Of a DNA stretch of 64,000 nucleotides, positions 20,550 through 28,831 are shown one piece after another. The translations under genes and the position numbers were made by a program. The notes under the pieces are model-generated. The model was not told the DNA's origin. It did no database searches and was given only the letters and a program-made list of their open reading frames with translations. How positions within the stretch are numbered: position 1 is the first letter of the stretch; each line of letters opens with the position of its first letter. The DNA lies in NCBI RefSeq assembly GCF_010122465.1, contig NZ_WLZY01000001.1, positions 1,087,010 to 1,151,009 on the forward strand, given 5' to 3'. This DNA is from Phytoactinopolyspora mesophila (GTDB taxonomy: Bacteria > Actinomycetota > Actinomycetes > Jiangellales > Jiangellaceae).

Positions 20550-21011
20550 TCAGGAGCCCCTCGGCATCGCCTGAGCCGGCTCTGCAACCCGGACGGACTC
20601 ATACAGGGTGTGCAACGTACGGAGAAAAGCCCTTCGGTCATCAGGCGACAACCGCTCGAGCAGCTCCTCCTCGGCGCGCTGGATCTCTGCCTGCACCCGG
20701 CTTCGGACACTTCGCCCCTCGGGCGTGAGCGCTACGAGGCGTACCCGCCGGTCGGCGGGGTCTGGACGGCGACTGATCAAGCCACGCTCTTGTAAGTCAT
20801 CCAGAACCGGAATCACACGGGACTTGTCCGCACCAATCGCCGCAGCCAGCGCCGCCTGGGTCCGGACCGGCTCTTCACCGAGTCCCGAGAGCACTGCGTA
20901 GGCCCACATCGAGAGATCGCTCGCGGAGAGGATCGGCTCTTCGATAGCTATCAGGACACGCCCCAGCGGGAACAGCATCGCCGCCAGGTCCGGTCGCCGC
21001 TCCTCGCTCAT
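20550..21011 (-). CDS. MarR family transcriptional regulator
   Basis: This 153-residue winged-helix regulator contains QAALAAAIGADKSRVIPVLD (recognition region, residues about 55-74) and the wing RRPDPADRRVRLVALTPEGR. It is divergent from the DinB-like gene, and the 56-bp space between them is AT-rich for this DNA. It probably represses itself and that gene, as is common in such pairs. The ligand is unknown. Confidence 0.85.
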   Translation of the reverse strand: MSEERRPDLAAMLFPLGRVLIAIEEPILSASDLSMWAYAVLSGLGEEPVRTQAALAAAIGADKSRVIPVLDDLQERGLISRRPDPADRRVRLVALTPEGRSVRSRVQAEIQRAEEELLERLSPDDRRAFLRTLHTLYESVRVAEPAQAMPRGS

Positions 21012-21067
21012 AGTCCGAACATATCTCTTGGCTTTTGTATGCGTCCGCTTATGATACGCTTCTGCAT

Positions 21068-21664
21068 ATGATTGATTTCCAGGCCGCCCACCCCCATGCC
21101 GTCCAGCTCACTGTCGATGCCGTGCGCTCCGTATCCACTGACCAGCTGACCAACCCCACACCTTGTGCCGATTGGGATCTGAGCTTGCTCCTCGATCACA
21201 TGACCGTGCAGAACTTGGGGTTCGCCGCCGCGGCTGCCGGCAACGGCACCGACGACGCCGTTTGGGTCACTGCCGGGAGACGGGCCGACCCGGTCGCCGA
21301 CTATCTCGCGTCGGCGACCGTCGTCACCCAGGCGTTTGCCGAGCCGGGCGTCGTCGACCGCGCCTTCTCATTGCCAGAGCTGTCCCGCGACCGCACGTTC
21401 ACCGGATCACAGGCGATCGCCATGCATACCGTCGACTCGCTCGTGCACGCCTGGGATGTCGCACGATCGATCGGGCACGACATCCACCCCGACCCGGACC
21501 TGATCGAGGCCACCCTGGCGCTCGTCGAGCAAATCCCAGACGACGAGACCCGCCGCCAGCCAGGTGCCCATTTTGCCCCCAGACTCGCCGTTCCCAGCCA
21601 AGCCAGCGCATTCGACCGGGTACTGGCCCTACTCGGACGCGCGCCGCACTGGTCTCCCGCTTGA
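21068..21664 (+). CDS. DinB-like TIGR03086 family metal-binding protein
   Basis: This 198-residue four-helix protein is of the TIGR03086 / mycothiol-dependent maleylpyruvate isomerase-like superfamily. The conserved features are PCADWDLSLLLDHM near residue 36 and HTVDSLVHAWDVARSIG near 122, which contain the metal-ligand histidines. The ATG at 21068 is chosen because the family N-terminus begins there. A TATGAT hexamer ends only 12 bases upstream, so the mRNA could be leaderless. Divergent from marR. Its enzymatic role is unknown; mycothiol-linked detoxification is a reasonable guess. Confidence 0.75.
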   Translation: MIDFQAAHPHAVQLTVDAVRSVSTDQLTNPTPCADWDLSLLLDHMTVQNLGFAAAAAGNGTDDAVWVTAGRRADPVADYLASATVVTQAFAEPGVVDRAFSLPELSRDRTFTGSQAIAMHTVDSLVHAWDVARSIGHDIHPDPDLIEATLALVEQIPDDETRRQPGAHFAPRLAVPSQASAFDRVLALLGRAPHWSPA

Positions 21665-21777
21665 GGCGGCAGCGGGGAACGGCTCAGGCAGTTCCTATCA
21701 GCGTCTCACGTAGCATCGGTCGCACGTGCTGATCACGGTTCCGCGCCAGAACCGGTGACAGGAGGGAGTGTCTGCGG

Positions 21778-22590
21778 ATGCTGAGATTTCGTCCCGCGGC
21801 TATGTCGCATCGAGGCCTGGTCCGTCAGAACAACGAGGACTCCGGTTACGCCGGCCCTGCCCTGCTGCTCGTGGCCGACGGCGTCGGCGGCCACGCCGCG
21901 GGCGAGGTCGCGTCCGCGAGCGTGGCCCACGTCATGGCAGCTTTCGCCCTCCGCGCGGAACGCGACCAGAATCCGGCAGCGCTGCTCGAGGAGGCAGTGC
22001 GGTACGCGTTCGCGCATCTGCGCCATGGAGTGGCCGCTGAACCAGACCGCACGGGAATGGCGACGACGCTCACCGCCGTACTCGCCCATCAGAACGGTTG
22101 CGCTTTGGCCCACGTCGGAGATTCTCGGGCATACCGGTTGAGCGGTGGCACGCTGCGCCAGATCACGCGGGACGATACCTACGTGCAAGAACTCATCGAC
22201 GCAGGGAAAATCTCCCGGATCGATGTCGTGTCACATCCGTACCGATCCGTCGTTGTGAGGTCCGTCACGGCCGAAAGCCGACCGGTCGCATCGATCGTGC
22301 CGCTCGAGTTGAATCCTGGCGACCGGCTCCTACTCTGCAGCGACGGCCTGACCGATTTCGTCTCCGAAGACACTGTGGCCCATGCGTTGTCCGACGGCTC
22401 CCCCACCGTAGCTGCCCGTAGCCTCGTCGACCTGGCGCTGGAGGCCGGCGGCGGCGACAACGTGACGTGCGTCGTCGCCGATGTCTGCGAAGGAGATCCG
22501 CACATTCGTGCCGGAACGCTCGTCGGCGCCCACCAGAACCCGGCCAACTTGATCGACCCGGTGGCCGCGGTGGCGCAGGGCACGGTGTAG
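21778..22590 (+). CDS. PP2C-type serine/threonine protein phosphatase
   Basis: This 270-residue metal-dependent phosphatase has the PP2C signatures VRQNNEDSG (residues 15-23), VADGVGGHAAGE (35-46), GMATTLTAVL, HVGDSRAYRL (113-122), CSDGLTDFV (186-194) and GGGDNVTCVV (226-235). The metal-binding aspartates are all present. There are no TM segments and no extra sensor domain, so it is a stand-alone cytoplasmic phosphatase. No kinase gene is adjacent; its partner must be elsewhere. Confidence 0.9.
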   Translation: MLRFRPAAMSHRGLVRQNNEDSGYAGPALLLVADGVGGHAAGEVASASVAHVMAAFALRAERDQNPAALLEEAVRYAFAHLRHGVAAEPDRTGMATTLTAVLAHQNGCALAHVGDSRAYRLSGGTLRQITRDDTYVQELIDAGKISRIDVVSHPYRSVVVRSVTAESRPVASIVPLELNPGDRLLLCSDGLTDFVSEDTVAHALSDGSPTVAARSLVDLALEAGGGDNVTCVVADVCEGDPHIRAGTLVGAHQNPANLIDPVAAVAQGTV

Positions 22591-22697
22591 GACGTCAGAT
22601 TGCGCGCTGCTTGTTCGCACTCCTATTCCTTCCGCCGCATCGCACCGCTATCCGCTACGGCCTGCTGGCCGCGACGTCTCCGAGAACGAGGAGTTCG

Positions 22698-23382
22698 ATG
22701 AGCACACCGGGCTACGCAGTGAACTGCTCGATCCTGTTCAAGGATCGGCCATTGGCCGAACGGCTGGACGCCGTGCGCGCCGCGGGGATCGACGCGGTGG
22801 AGTTCTGGTGGCCGTTCACCAGTCCCACTCCCCCGGACGGTGAGGTCGACACATTCATCGGTGCTGTTCGGAACTCCGGGCTGCAGTTGATCGGCTTGAA
22901 TCTCTACGCCGGCGACATGCCCGCCGGCGACCGCGGAATCATCTCCTGGCCTGACCATGACGCCCAGGTGCGCGCCAACGTCGAGATCGTGCGCCACATC
23001 GGTGAAGCCCGCCCGTCAGGTCGTCAATGTGATCGATCAGGTGACGGAGCAGACCGGCGCCACCAACCTCGGCCTGCTGCTCGACGTGTATCACCTGGCG
23101 GTCAACGGCGACGACGTCGCCACCGCCATCTCGACGCACCGCGACCGCATCGCCCACGTCCAGGTGGCTGACGCTCCGGGGCGCGGCGCTCCTGGAAGTG
23201 GTCAGCTGCCGCTGCGCGAGTGGCTCACCCAGCTCCGGACCCAGGGTTATGGCGGCTGGATCGCGCTGGAATTCACCAGCGACGCGCCCGACCCGCTCAC
23301 CTGGCTGGCCACCTCCGACCTGCCCGGCCTATCGGCCACACAGCCTGGCGGATCGTCGTCGAACGAAAGGGATGCACGATGA
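22698..23382 (+). pseudogene. hyi: Hydroxypyruvate isomerase with internal deletion and frameshift
   Basis: The ATG at 22698 (after GAGGAG) starts a good Hyi N-terminus (YAVNCSILFKDRPLAERLDA, then FWWPF) that runs to about 23010. The C-terminal part (NLGLLLDVYHLAVNGDD, HVQVADAPGRGAPGSGQLP, GYGGWIALEF) continues in another frame to 23382. Relative to the roughly 260-residue family, some 60-65 central residues are missing at the junction near 23005-23015, including much of the barrel core with metal ligands. The gene would otherwise convert hydroxypyruvate to tartronate semialdehyde. Its end overlaps the reductase start, so it was clearly co-transcribed. Confidence 0.8.
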
Positions 23383-24263
23383 CCACGATCGGATTCATCG
23401 GACTTGGCGTCATGGGCGCACCGATGGCCGTCAATCTCGTCCGCGCCGGCCACGACGTCGTCGGCTACAACCGGACACCAGCCAAAACAGAGCCACTCGT
23501 GGCCTCCGGCGGCAGAGCCGCCGCCTCCCCCCAAGATGCGGCCAACGGTGCCGACGTCGTCATCACGATGCTCCCCGACTCCCCCGATGTCGAGGCGGTG
23601 GTGCTCGGCGACGACGGCCTGCTCACCCGGATGTCGCCCGGCTCACTGCTCATCGACATGAGCACCATCCGGCCCGACGTCGCCGTCCGGCTCGCCGAGG
23701 AGGGCCGGAGACTTGGCATACACGTTGTCGACGCACCGGTCAGCGGCGGCGAACAAGGCGCTATCGACGCCACCCTCTCCATCATGGCCGGCGGCGATGC
23801 CGCCGCCTATGAAGCGGCGCTTCCGGTGCTGGAAGCGATGGGCTCGACCATCGTCCACGTGGGGCCGCCCGGCGCCGGTCAGACCGTCAAGGCGGCGAAC
23901 CAGCTAATGGTGGGCGGCATCATCGAATTGGTCGCTGAGTCGCTGGTCTTCCTCGACGCACACGGGGTCGACCGTCAGAAGGCCGTGGAAGTCCTGGCGG
24001 GTGGGCTGGCCGGCAGTGCGATCCTGGACCGCAAGGCCGCCGGGATGCTGGCCCGTGCGTTCACACCCGGATTCCGGGTGGACTTGCACCACAAAGACCT
24101 CGGCATCGTCACCGCGGCGGCCCGTGAGGCGGGCGTGGCCATCCCCCTCGGTGCACTCACCGCGAGCCTCATGGGAGCGCTGCGCGCACAAGGACACGGA
24201 GCCCTAGACCATTCGGCGCTGCTGCTCCAGGTGGAGCAACTCTCCGGACGCGGCGAAGCGTAA
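23379..24263 (+). CDS. glxR: Tartronate semialdehyde (2-hydroxy-3-oxopropionate) reductase
   Basis: This 294-residue beta-hydroxyacid dehydrogenase starts with GFIGLGVMGAPMAVNL (NAD-binding, residues 5-20). It has the substrate motif DAPVSGGEQGA near residue 118, and the catalytic lysine in VKAANQLMVGG near residue 172. Together with the hyi remnant it points to glyoxylate/allantoin breakdown. The gene is intact while its partner is broken, so it may act on tartronate semialdehyde from another source. The assignment among close beta-hydroxyacid dehydrogenases rests partly on the hyi context. Confidence 0.8.
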   Translation: MTTIGFIGLGVMGAPMAVNLVRAGHDVVGYNRTPAKTEPLVASGGRAAASPQDAANGADVVITMLPDSPDVEAVVLGDDGLLTRMSPGSLLIDMSTIRPDVAVRLAEEGRRLGIHVVDAPVSGGEQGAIDATLSIMAGGDAAAYEAALPVLEAMGSTIVHVGPPGAGQTVKAANQLMVGGIIELVAESLVFLDAHGVDRQKAVEVLAGGLAGSAILDRKAAGMLARAFTPGFRVDLHHKDLGIVTAAAREAGVAIPLGALTASLMGALRAQGHGALDHSALLLQVEQLSGRGEA

Positions 24264-24301
24264 GCGGGGTTCGAGCGCATCATCCGCGACCGATTAGATG
24301 C

Positions 24302-24365
24302 TTCATGGCCTCACGTAACGCCTCCCCCTCCCCCAGCGCATCCAATCGTTACTTGAGGCCACGAG
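24302..24365. repeat. Palindrome of the TTCRTGGCCTCA family, copy A
   Basis: Arms 24302-24320 and 24347-24365 are 19-bp inverted copies with two mismatches around a 26-base C-rich loop. The arm consensus TTCRTGGCCTC--GTAACG is shared with the palindromes at 25197-25260 and 38640-38709. This copy ends 78 bp before vapB. Confidence 0.8.
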
Positions 24366-24443
24366 GTTCAACACGCACGCCGTCGTCCCCCGACTCGCCC
24401 GGGCCTCGACCGATCACGCCCGGCGGAATGCTAATATGCTTTT

Positions 24444-24698
24444 ATGCGCACCACGGTTGATCTTCCCGATGAACTCATCCGCGCCGCCAAGGCGCGCGCC
24501 GCCGAGCGAGGCGAAACCCTCAAGGAGCTCTTCACTCGCCTGCTGGCGCGCGAAGTCAAGAGCCCAGCAAGCACCCCTCAGAAGGGCCGCGTGTCGCTTC
24601 CGCTGATCGGCGACGCCGAGGGCACGAGCGTCGTTACTACCAACGCCGACCTCGAAGCCGCCCTCACAGCAGACGATGCCGAACGGTACGGACACTGA
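24444..24698 (+). CDS. vapB: VapB-type antitoxin
   Basis: This 84-residue protein has a ribbon-helix-helix DNA-binding N-terminus (MRTTVDLPDELIRAAKARAA, then ERGETLKELFTRLLAREV) and a disordered C-terminal part with alternating acidic residues that would fold onto the toxin. It abuts the PIN-domain gene with no gap, so the pair is translationally coupled. It is expected to neutralise the toxin and repress the operon. The pair is flanked on both sides by copies of one palindrome family. Confidence 0.82.
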   Translation: MRTTVDLPDELIRAAKARAAERGETLKELFTRLLAREVKSPASTPQKGRVSLPLIGDAEGTSVVTTNADLEAALTADDAERYGH

Positions 24699-25121
24699 AT
24701 GTATCTGCTGGACGTTGGTGTCTGGCTCTCGGCCGTGTGGGCCAGACATGTTCACCACCCGCCCGTCAAGGCATGGTTCGATCAGCAGTCGCAACCACTC
24801 GTCCTGTGCCGCGTCACCCAGATGAGCCTGCTCCGCCTGTTGTCCATTCCCGCAGTCCTCGGCACGGACGCCATCAGCCGTAGCGCCGCCTGGGAGGTAG
24901 TCGACAGCCTTCAGGCCGACAAGCGAGTGACATGGGCCGACGAACCACCGCATCTCGAAGCCATCTGGCGAACCATGTCAGCCCGCGACGACAACAGCCA
25001 CAAGCTTTGGACAGATGACTATCTCGCCGCGTTCGCGCAGGCCAGCCAGCTCACGCTCGCTACACTGGACGGCGCCCTGGCCAAACGCCACCCTTCCGCC
25101 CGAGTCCAGGCGTTGGTCTAA
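24699..25121 (+). CDS. vapC: VapC-type PIN-domain ribonuclease toxin
   Basis: This 140-residue PIN domain protein has the first acidic residue in MYLLDVGVWL (D5), later acidic positions in LWTDDYLAAFA and the final one in LATLDGAL. VapC proteins cut specific RNAs, often tRNA or rRNA, with Mg2+. The start ATG directly follows the antitoxin stop. All usual acidic positions seem present, so it is likely active. RNA target unknown. Confidence 0.82.
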   Translation: MYLLDVGVWLSAVWARHVHHPPVKAWFDQQSQPLVLCRVTQMSLLRLLSIPAVLGTDAISRSAAWEVVDSLQADKRVTWADEPPHLEAIWRTMSARDDNSHKLWTDDYLAAFAQASQLTLATLDGALAKRHPSARVQALV

Positions 25122-25196
25122 CCTCTGGCGCCTTGGCGAGACCGAGCTACCAAGCGCTACCGCCGACCGGTGTCCCAGTGACGGCCGTATGAGTGC

Positions 25197-25260
25197 TTCG
25201 TGGCCTCAGGTAACGCATGGACCCGTTCCGGGCACTCGAAACACTACCTGAGACCACGAA
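25197..25260. repeat. Palindrome of the TTCRTGGCCTCA family, copy B
   Basis: Arms 25197-25215 (TTCGTGGCCTCAGGTAACG) and 25242-25260 pair with three mismatches. The layout and 64-bp length match copy A exactly. It begins 75 bp after the vapC stop, so copies A and B bracket the toxin-antitoxin pair in the same orientation. Confidence 0.78.
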
Positions 25261-25315
25261 CCCCATCGTTCCCAGCGGCGCCGGTGCGCGCGAGGGGGTG
25301 ATGTGCCGCTCGGAG

Positions 25316-26317
25316 CTAGACCACACTCCGGTCGTTGCTTCTGGGATCGTCGTGGACGAGGTGCGGCTCGTAGATGCCCGCGCGGGCCTTCCTCCTCCAG
25401 GGCCGAGCCAGGTTGCCCGGATCATCGGAGATCTCCGCGACGATCACCGCGGGTCTTTCCTCCGATGGGCACCAGGCATGCCAGGTGCCGTCCCAAGAGA
25501 ACACCCCGGATGGAGCGCTGGCCGCGTGCCGGGCATCCACCGCGTAGCTGACCCAATAACTGTTGGTCGCCGCGTGCGCCTGAGCTTCGGCGGCGAAGAG
25601 CCAGCTCTCCGCTGGCTCGGGAGCACCGGCGGTGGAGAAGAGCACGCAGTCGACGTCGAGCTGCTCGTATTCAATGAAGGTCTCCGGAAAGTGCACCTCC
25701 ATACCCGCCGAGAGGCCGAACCGCACGCCGTCGACCTCGAAGGTGACCGGCGCGGATCCCGGCGAGTACATATACGTGATCTTGGTGTTCGACAGCATCC
25801 GTTCGTCGTAACGGGTGGCCACCTCTCCTCGATCAGATATGACGTACAGGCTGTTGTGCGGGCGGTGCGGCGGCGTGAGGCGATGGATCGAGCCCACAAC
25901 GGCCCAGAGCTGGAGCCTTCGGGCCAACTCCATGATTTGGGCCAGCTCGTGTCGCAACACGTCCCACTCGGCTCGGTCCCAGTCCGCCGGGCCGATCTGA
26001 TCCGGTCCGTTCACGGACATCTTGGCCTTGTGTGCCCAGCACAGGGCCCCTTCTGGGAAGTGGATCAGCCGCGCGTCCGAGTCACGTGCCTCGTGCATCA
26101 GACGACGGATCTCCGCCCCGCTCGCGCGTATCGCATCCCGATCGCGGGGATCGTCACGAAGGACGGTCTGCGCGACCGCCACACGTAGGTGTTTTGCTTC
26201 CGGCATGACATCTCCAGTCGACGTCGAACGGAAGTGCCGGAGGGCAGAGGTATAGGATTCGCCGGTCTTGGCCGCACGGGCCCGGACCCGGCGTTTGAAA
26301 TTCCTGCGCGCTGTCAT
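25316..26317 (-). CDS. Nitrilase-superfamily protein lacking the catalytic cysteine
   Basis: This protein has the carbon-nitrogen hydrolase fold: RVAVAQTVL opening, LIHFPEGALCW with the catalytic Glu, and TKITYMYSPG around the catalytic Lys. At the nucleophile position, where active members have C in a CxDxxFPE context, it reads SAGMEVHFPE, so the Cys is replaced (Gly when aligned on FPE). It may be a pseudo-enzyme or use another chemistry. The ATG at 26317 (333 residues, GGAAGG upstream) includes a basic leader with TGESYTSA that I recall in other actinobacterial proteins. The ATG at 26206 (296 residues) also has a GGAG and begins at the fold itself. Confidence 0.72.
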   Translation of the reverse strand: MTARRNFKRRVRARAAKTGESYTSALRHFRSTSTGDVMPEAKHLRVAVAQTVLRDDPRDRDAIRASGAEIRRLMHEARDSDARLIHFPEGALCWAHKAKMSVNGPDQIGPADWDRAEWDVLRHELAQIMELARRLQLWAVVGSIHRLTPPHRPHNSLYVISDRGEVATRYDERMLSNTKITYMYSPGSAPVTFEVDGVRFGLSAGMEVHFPETFIEYEQLDVDCVLFSTAGAPEPAESWLFAAEAQAHAATNSYWVSYAVDARHAASAPSGVFSWDGTWHAWCPSEERPAVIVAEISDDPGNLARPWRRKARAGIYEPHLVHDDPRSNDRSVV

Positions 26318-26564
26318 CTGGCCTTCCGAGCCTCGCACGCTGATCCCCCAGCGATCATGCCGTCCGAGGCGAACAGACCAGGACAACGACCCCGAGACAC
26401 CAATCCCTTTGCCTCCTTGAAACGACCCTGCTGGGGCAGGCCGATGGAGGTTCGGCGTAGGGCCACGCCGTGACGCACGTTACCAATACCCTGCGCCGCC
26501 GGACAACCACGACACGGAACAAGACTGGGTTCTTTTGCTGACCCAGCGTGTTGGTTCCCGCAGG

Positions 26565-26587
26565 CGGCAGGACGTCTCTGCCTGCCG
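26565..26587 (-). terminator. Terminator hairpin after the pca regulator gene
   Basis: CGGCAGG (26565-26571) and CCTGCCG (26581-26587) form a 7-bp perfect stem directly after the stop of the minus-strand iclR gene. A weaker stem (CTGGGT/ACCCAG) lies a little further downstream. The rest of the 270-bp gap to the nitrilase-like gene shows nothing recognisable. Confidence 0.5.
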
Positions 26588-27361
26588 TCATGGCGTGGTG
26601 AGGCTCCGGCTGATGCCCTGCGCCGCCACTTGAAGGGCGGTGAGCAGGCGGGTCTTGTCTCGCTTCAGGCTGGCGACGACGATCCCGACGGCGGCGACCA
26701 CCGGCCAGCGTTCGGCATCACCGGACGTTCGCGTCCGGATCGGAACTGCGATGGAGCACGCGCCGAGGGCCATCTCCTCAGCGGTGGTCGCGTAGCCGTC
26801 GCGGCGGATCCGCGCGAGCTGCTGCCGGAGCAGGTTCGGCTGGGTGATGGTGTACGGAGTGACCCGGGACAGATCGGCCAAGACCTGCTCCTGAACATCG
26901 TCAGGCGCGTGGGCGAGAAGCACCTTGCCGACCCCGGTGGAGTGCATCGGCAGCCGTGAGCCGATCGTGCTGACCACGGGCACGGAGGCGCGTCCGGCCA
27001 GGCGGTCGACGTAAAGCACCTGGATACCGTCGCGGATGGCCAGATGCACCGTCGCCCGGGTCGCGGCATGAATGTCGTTGAGGAACGGTGAGGCGATCTC
27101 GCGCAGCCCGGTGTGCACAGGTGCGAGCACACCGACGTCCCACAGCCGGCGCCCTATCACGTACTCACCGGACGGCCGTCGGGCCAGGGCACCACCGGCC
27201 ACCAGCTCGCCGGCGAAGCGGTACGCGGTGGGAACGGGCAACCCCGCGCGCCGGGCGAGCTGGGTCAGGGTGAGCCTCGGGTGCTGCTCGTCGAAGGCGT
27301 AGAGAACTGCCAGGAGACGCGACACCACGGACGCACCGGGGGTCGACGTGTTGCCCGCCAT
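26588..27361 (-). CDS. pcaR: IclR family regulator of the pca genes
   Basis: This 257-residue IclR regulator has an N-terminal winged helix (LTLTQLARRAGLPVPTAYRF, residues about 30-49) and an effector-binding domain from about 80 with GKVLLAHAPDDV and a late IAVPI segment. It is divergent from pcaHG with 70 bp between starts, the usual arrangement for PcaR/PobR-type control by protocatechuate or 4-hydroxybenzoate. The ATG at 27361 follows GGAAGGAG. The name is given by position and family; the effector is inferred. Confidence 0.75.
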   Translation of the reverse strand: MAGNTSTPGASVVSRLLAVLYAFDEQHPRLTLTQLARRAGLPVPTAYRFAGELVAGGALARRPSGEYVIGRRLWDVGVLAPVHTGLREIASPFLNDIHAATRATVHLAIRDGIQVLYVDRLAGRASVPVVSTIGSRLPMHSTGVGKVLLAHAPDDVQEQVLADLSRVTPYTITQPNLLRQQLARIRRDGYATTAEEMALGACSIAVPIRTRTSGDAERWPVVAAVGIVVASLKRDKTRLLTALQVAAQGISRSLTTP

Positions 27362-27398
27362 AGCGATTCTCCTTCCGCTCAGTGAAAAGATACTGTCG

Positions 27399-27422
27399 CC
27401 TACCCCGGGTTCGGTCCGTAGG
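27399..27422. promoter_or_regulatory. Candidate regulator site between the iclR gene and pcaH
   Basis: CCTAC (27399-27403) and GTAGG (27418-27422) form an imperfect dyad in the 70-bp space between the divergent genes, 10 bases before the pcaH start. Its position suits an operator, but the symmetric part is only five bases per arm, so chance is possible. Confidence 0.3.
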
Positions 27423-27431
27423 GTGCGGGAC

Positions 27432-28193
27432 ATGAACGCCCAACAGCCCGGCCTGGCGGACCAGGCAACGATCAGCGCCGAGATCGAGAAGATCCAAGCC
27501 GACACGAAGAACGGCGACCCGCAACCGCGTCGAAATTACTCGCCGTACCGCAGCTCGCTCTTGCGGCATCCGACGAAGGACCTGCGGCATGCCGATCCGG
27601 AGGGCGCTGAGCTCGTGGCGCCGGTCTTCGGGCCCGCTGACGTCGATCCCATCGAGGCCGACCTGACGATTCAAGCCAATGGTGAACCGATCGGCGAACG
27701 GATGTCGCTGACCGGCCGCGTCGTCGACGGGCAAGGCCGCCCGGTCCGCAATCAGCTGGTGGAGATCTGGCAGGCGAACGCGGCCGGGCGCTACATCCAC
27801 AAACGCGACCAGCATCCCGCGGCCATCGATCCCAACTTCACCGGAGTCGGCCGGTGTCTCACCGACGACGACGGCGTCTACCGATTCACCACGATCAAAC
27901 CGGGCCCGTACCCGTGGCGAAACCACGTCAACGCGTGGCGGCCAGCGCACATCCACTTCTCGTTGTTCGGGACCGAATTCACCCACCGGATGATCACCCA
28001 GATGTACTTCCCGGGTGACCCGCTGTTCTCCCTGGACCCGATCTACCAGTCGATCACCGATCAGGCCGCCCGCGACCGGCTGCTCGCTGCCTACGACCAC
28101 GATCTCAGCCAGCACGAGTGGGCAACCGGCTACCGCTGGGACATCGTGTTGACCGGAAGCCATTCGACCCCGATGGAGCAGGAACATGAGTGA
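27432..28193 (+). CDS. pcaH: Protocatechuate 3,4-dioxygenase beta subunit
   Basis: This 253-residue intradiol dioxygenase subunit binds the catalytic Fe(III) and opens protocatechuate to 3-carboxy-cis,cis-muconate. Visible features are the N-terminal YRSSLLRHPTKDL, the Tyr ligands around AAGRYIHKRDQHPA and PGPYPWRNHVN, and the His ligands in WRPAHIHFSLFG. The ATG at 27432 is used; earlier in-frame starts fall in the promoter region. The last codons overlap pcaG by eight bases. The product of PobA, encoded just downstream, is the substrate. Confidence 0.93.
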   Translation: MNAQQPGLADQATISAEIEKIQADTKNGDPQPRRNYSPYRSSLLRHPTKDLRHADPEGAELVAPVFGPADVDPIEADLTIQANGEPIGERMSLTGRVVDGQGRPVRNQLVEIWQANAAGRYIHKRDQHPAAIDPNFTGVGRCLTDDDGVYRFTTIKPGPYPWRNHVNAWRPAHIHFSLFGTEFTHRMITQMYFPGDPLFSLDPIYQSITDQAARDRLLAAYDHDLSQHEWATGYRWDIVLTGSHSTPMEQEHE

Positions 28194-28758
28194 GGCGACA
28201 CGTATGCTGCCGGCCACGCCCGGCCAGACCATCGGGCCGTTCTTCCACTACGCCCTGCCTTACGAACGCGACCATGAACTCGTCCCACCGGCCACTCCCG
28301 GTGCGATCCGGCTGCACGGCACCGTGTACGACGGCGACGGTTCACCGGTCCCCGACGCGATGCTGGAGATCCGCCAGGCCGATCCGACCGGCACCATCCC
28401 CGAGGTGGAGGGCTCGCTTCGACGCGACGGCACCGTCTTCACCGGCTGGGGCCGGGCCGACACCGACACGGCTGGGCGCTACTCGTTCACCACGGTGGAG
28501 CCCGGCCCGACTCGCGGCTCTGGCGCACCGTTCTTCTCGATCGTCGTCTTCGCGCGAGGACTGACCAACCGGCTGTTCACCCGGGCATACCTGCCGGGAA
28601 CAGACGTGGATGACGACGCGACGCTCGCCCACCTCGACCCGGCGGAGCGGCAGAGCATGCTGACGGTCCGCCAGAGCGACGGCAGCCTCCGATTCGACGT
28701 GCACTTGCAAGGGCCTCGTGAGACCGTGTTCCTCACGTTTCCGGGGCACCAGGCATGA
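28186..28758 (+). CDS. pcaG: Protocatechuate 3,4-dioxygenase alpha subunit
   Basis: This 190-residue subunit pairs with PcaH. It opens with LPATPGQTIGPFFHYALPY, the standard PcaG N-terminus, and has IRLHGTVYDGDGSPVPDAML and FARGLTNRLFTRAYLPG. The ATG lies inside the last codons of pcaH, after a GGAG-like stretch. The genes for later steps of the beta-ketoadipate route (pcaB, pcaD and so on) are not in this window. Confidence 0.93.
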   Translation: MSEATRMLPATPGQTIGPFFHYALPYERDHELVPPATPGAIRLHGTVYDGDGSPVPDAMLEIRQADPTGTIPEVEGSLRRDGTVFTGWGRADTDTAGRYSFTTVEPGPTRGSGAPFFSIVVFARGLTNRLFTRAYLPGTDVDDDATLAHLDPAERQSMLTVRQSDGSLRFDVHLQGPRETVFLTFPGHQA

Positions 28759-28831
28759 GTCTGGGCGGCTCTGGCCGGCCTTCGGCAGCACGCCTCGCTG
28801 ACCGATTCGTCAACCGGCGTGTGAGCGGGTC

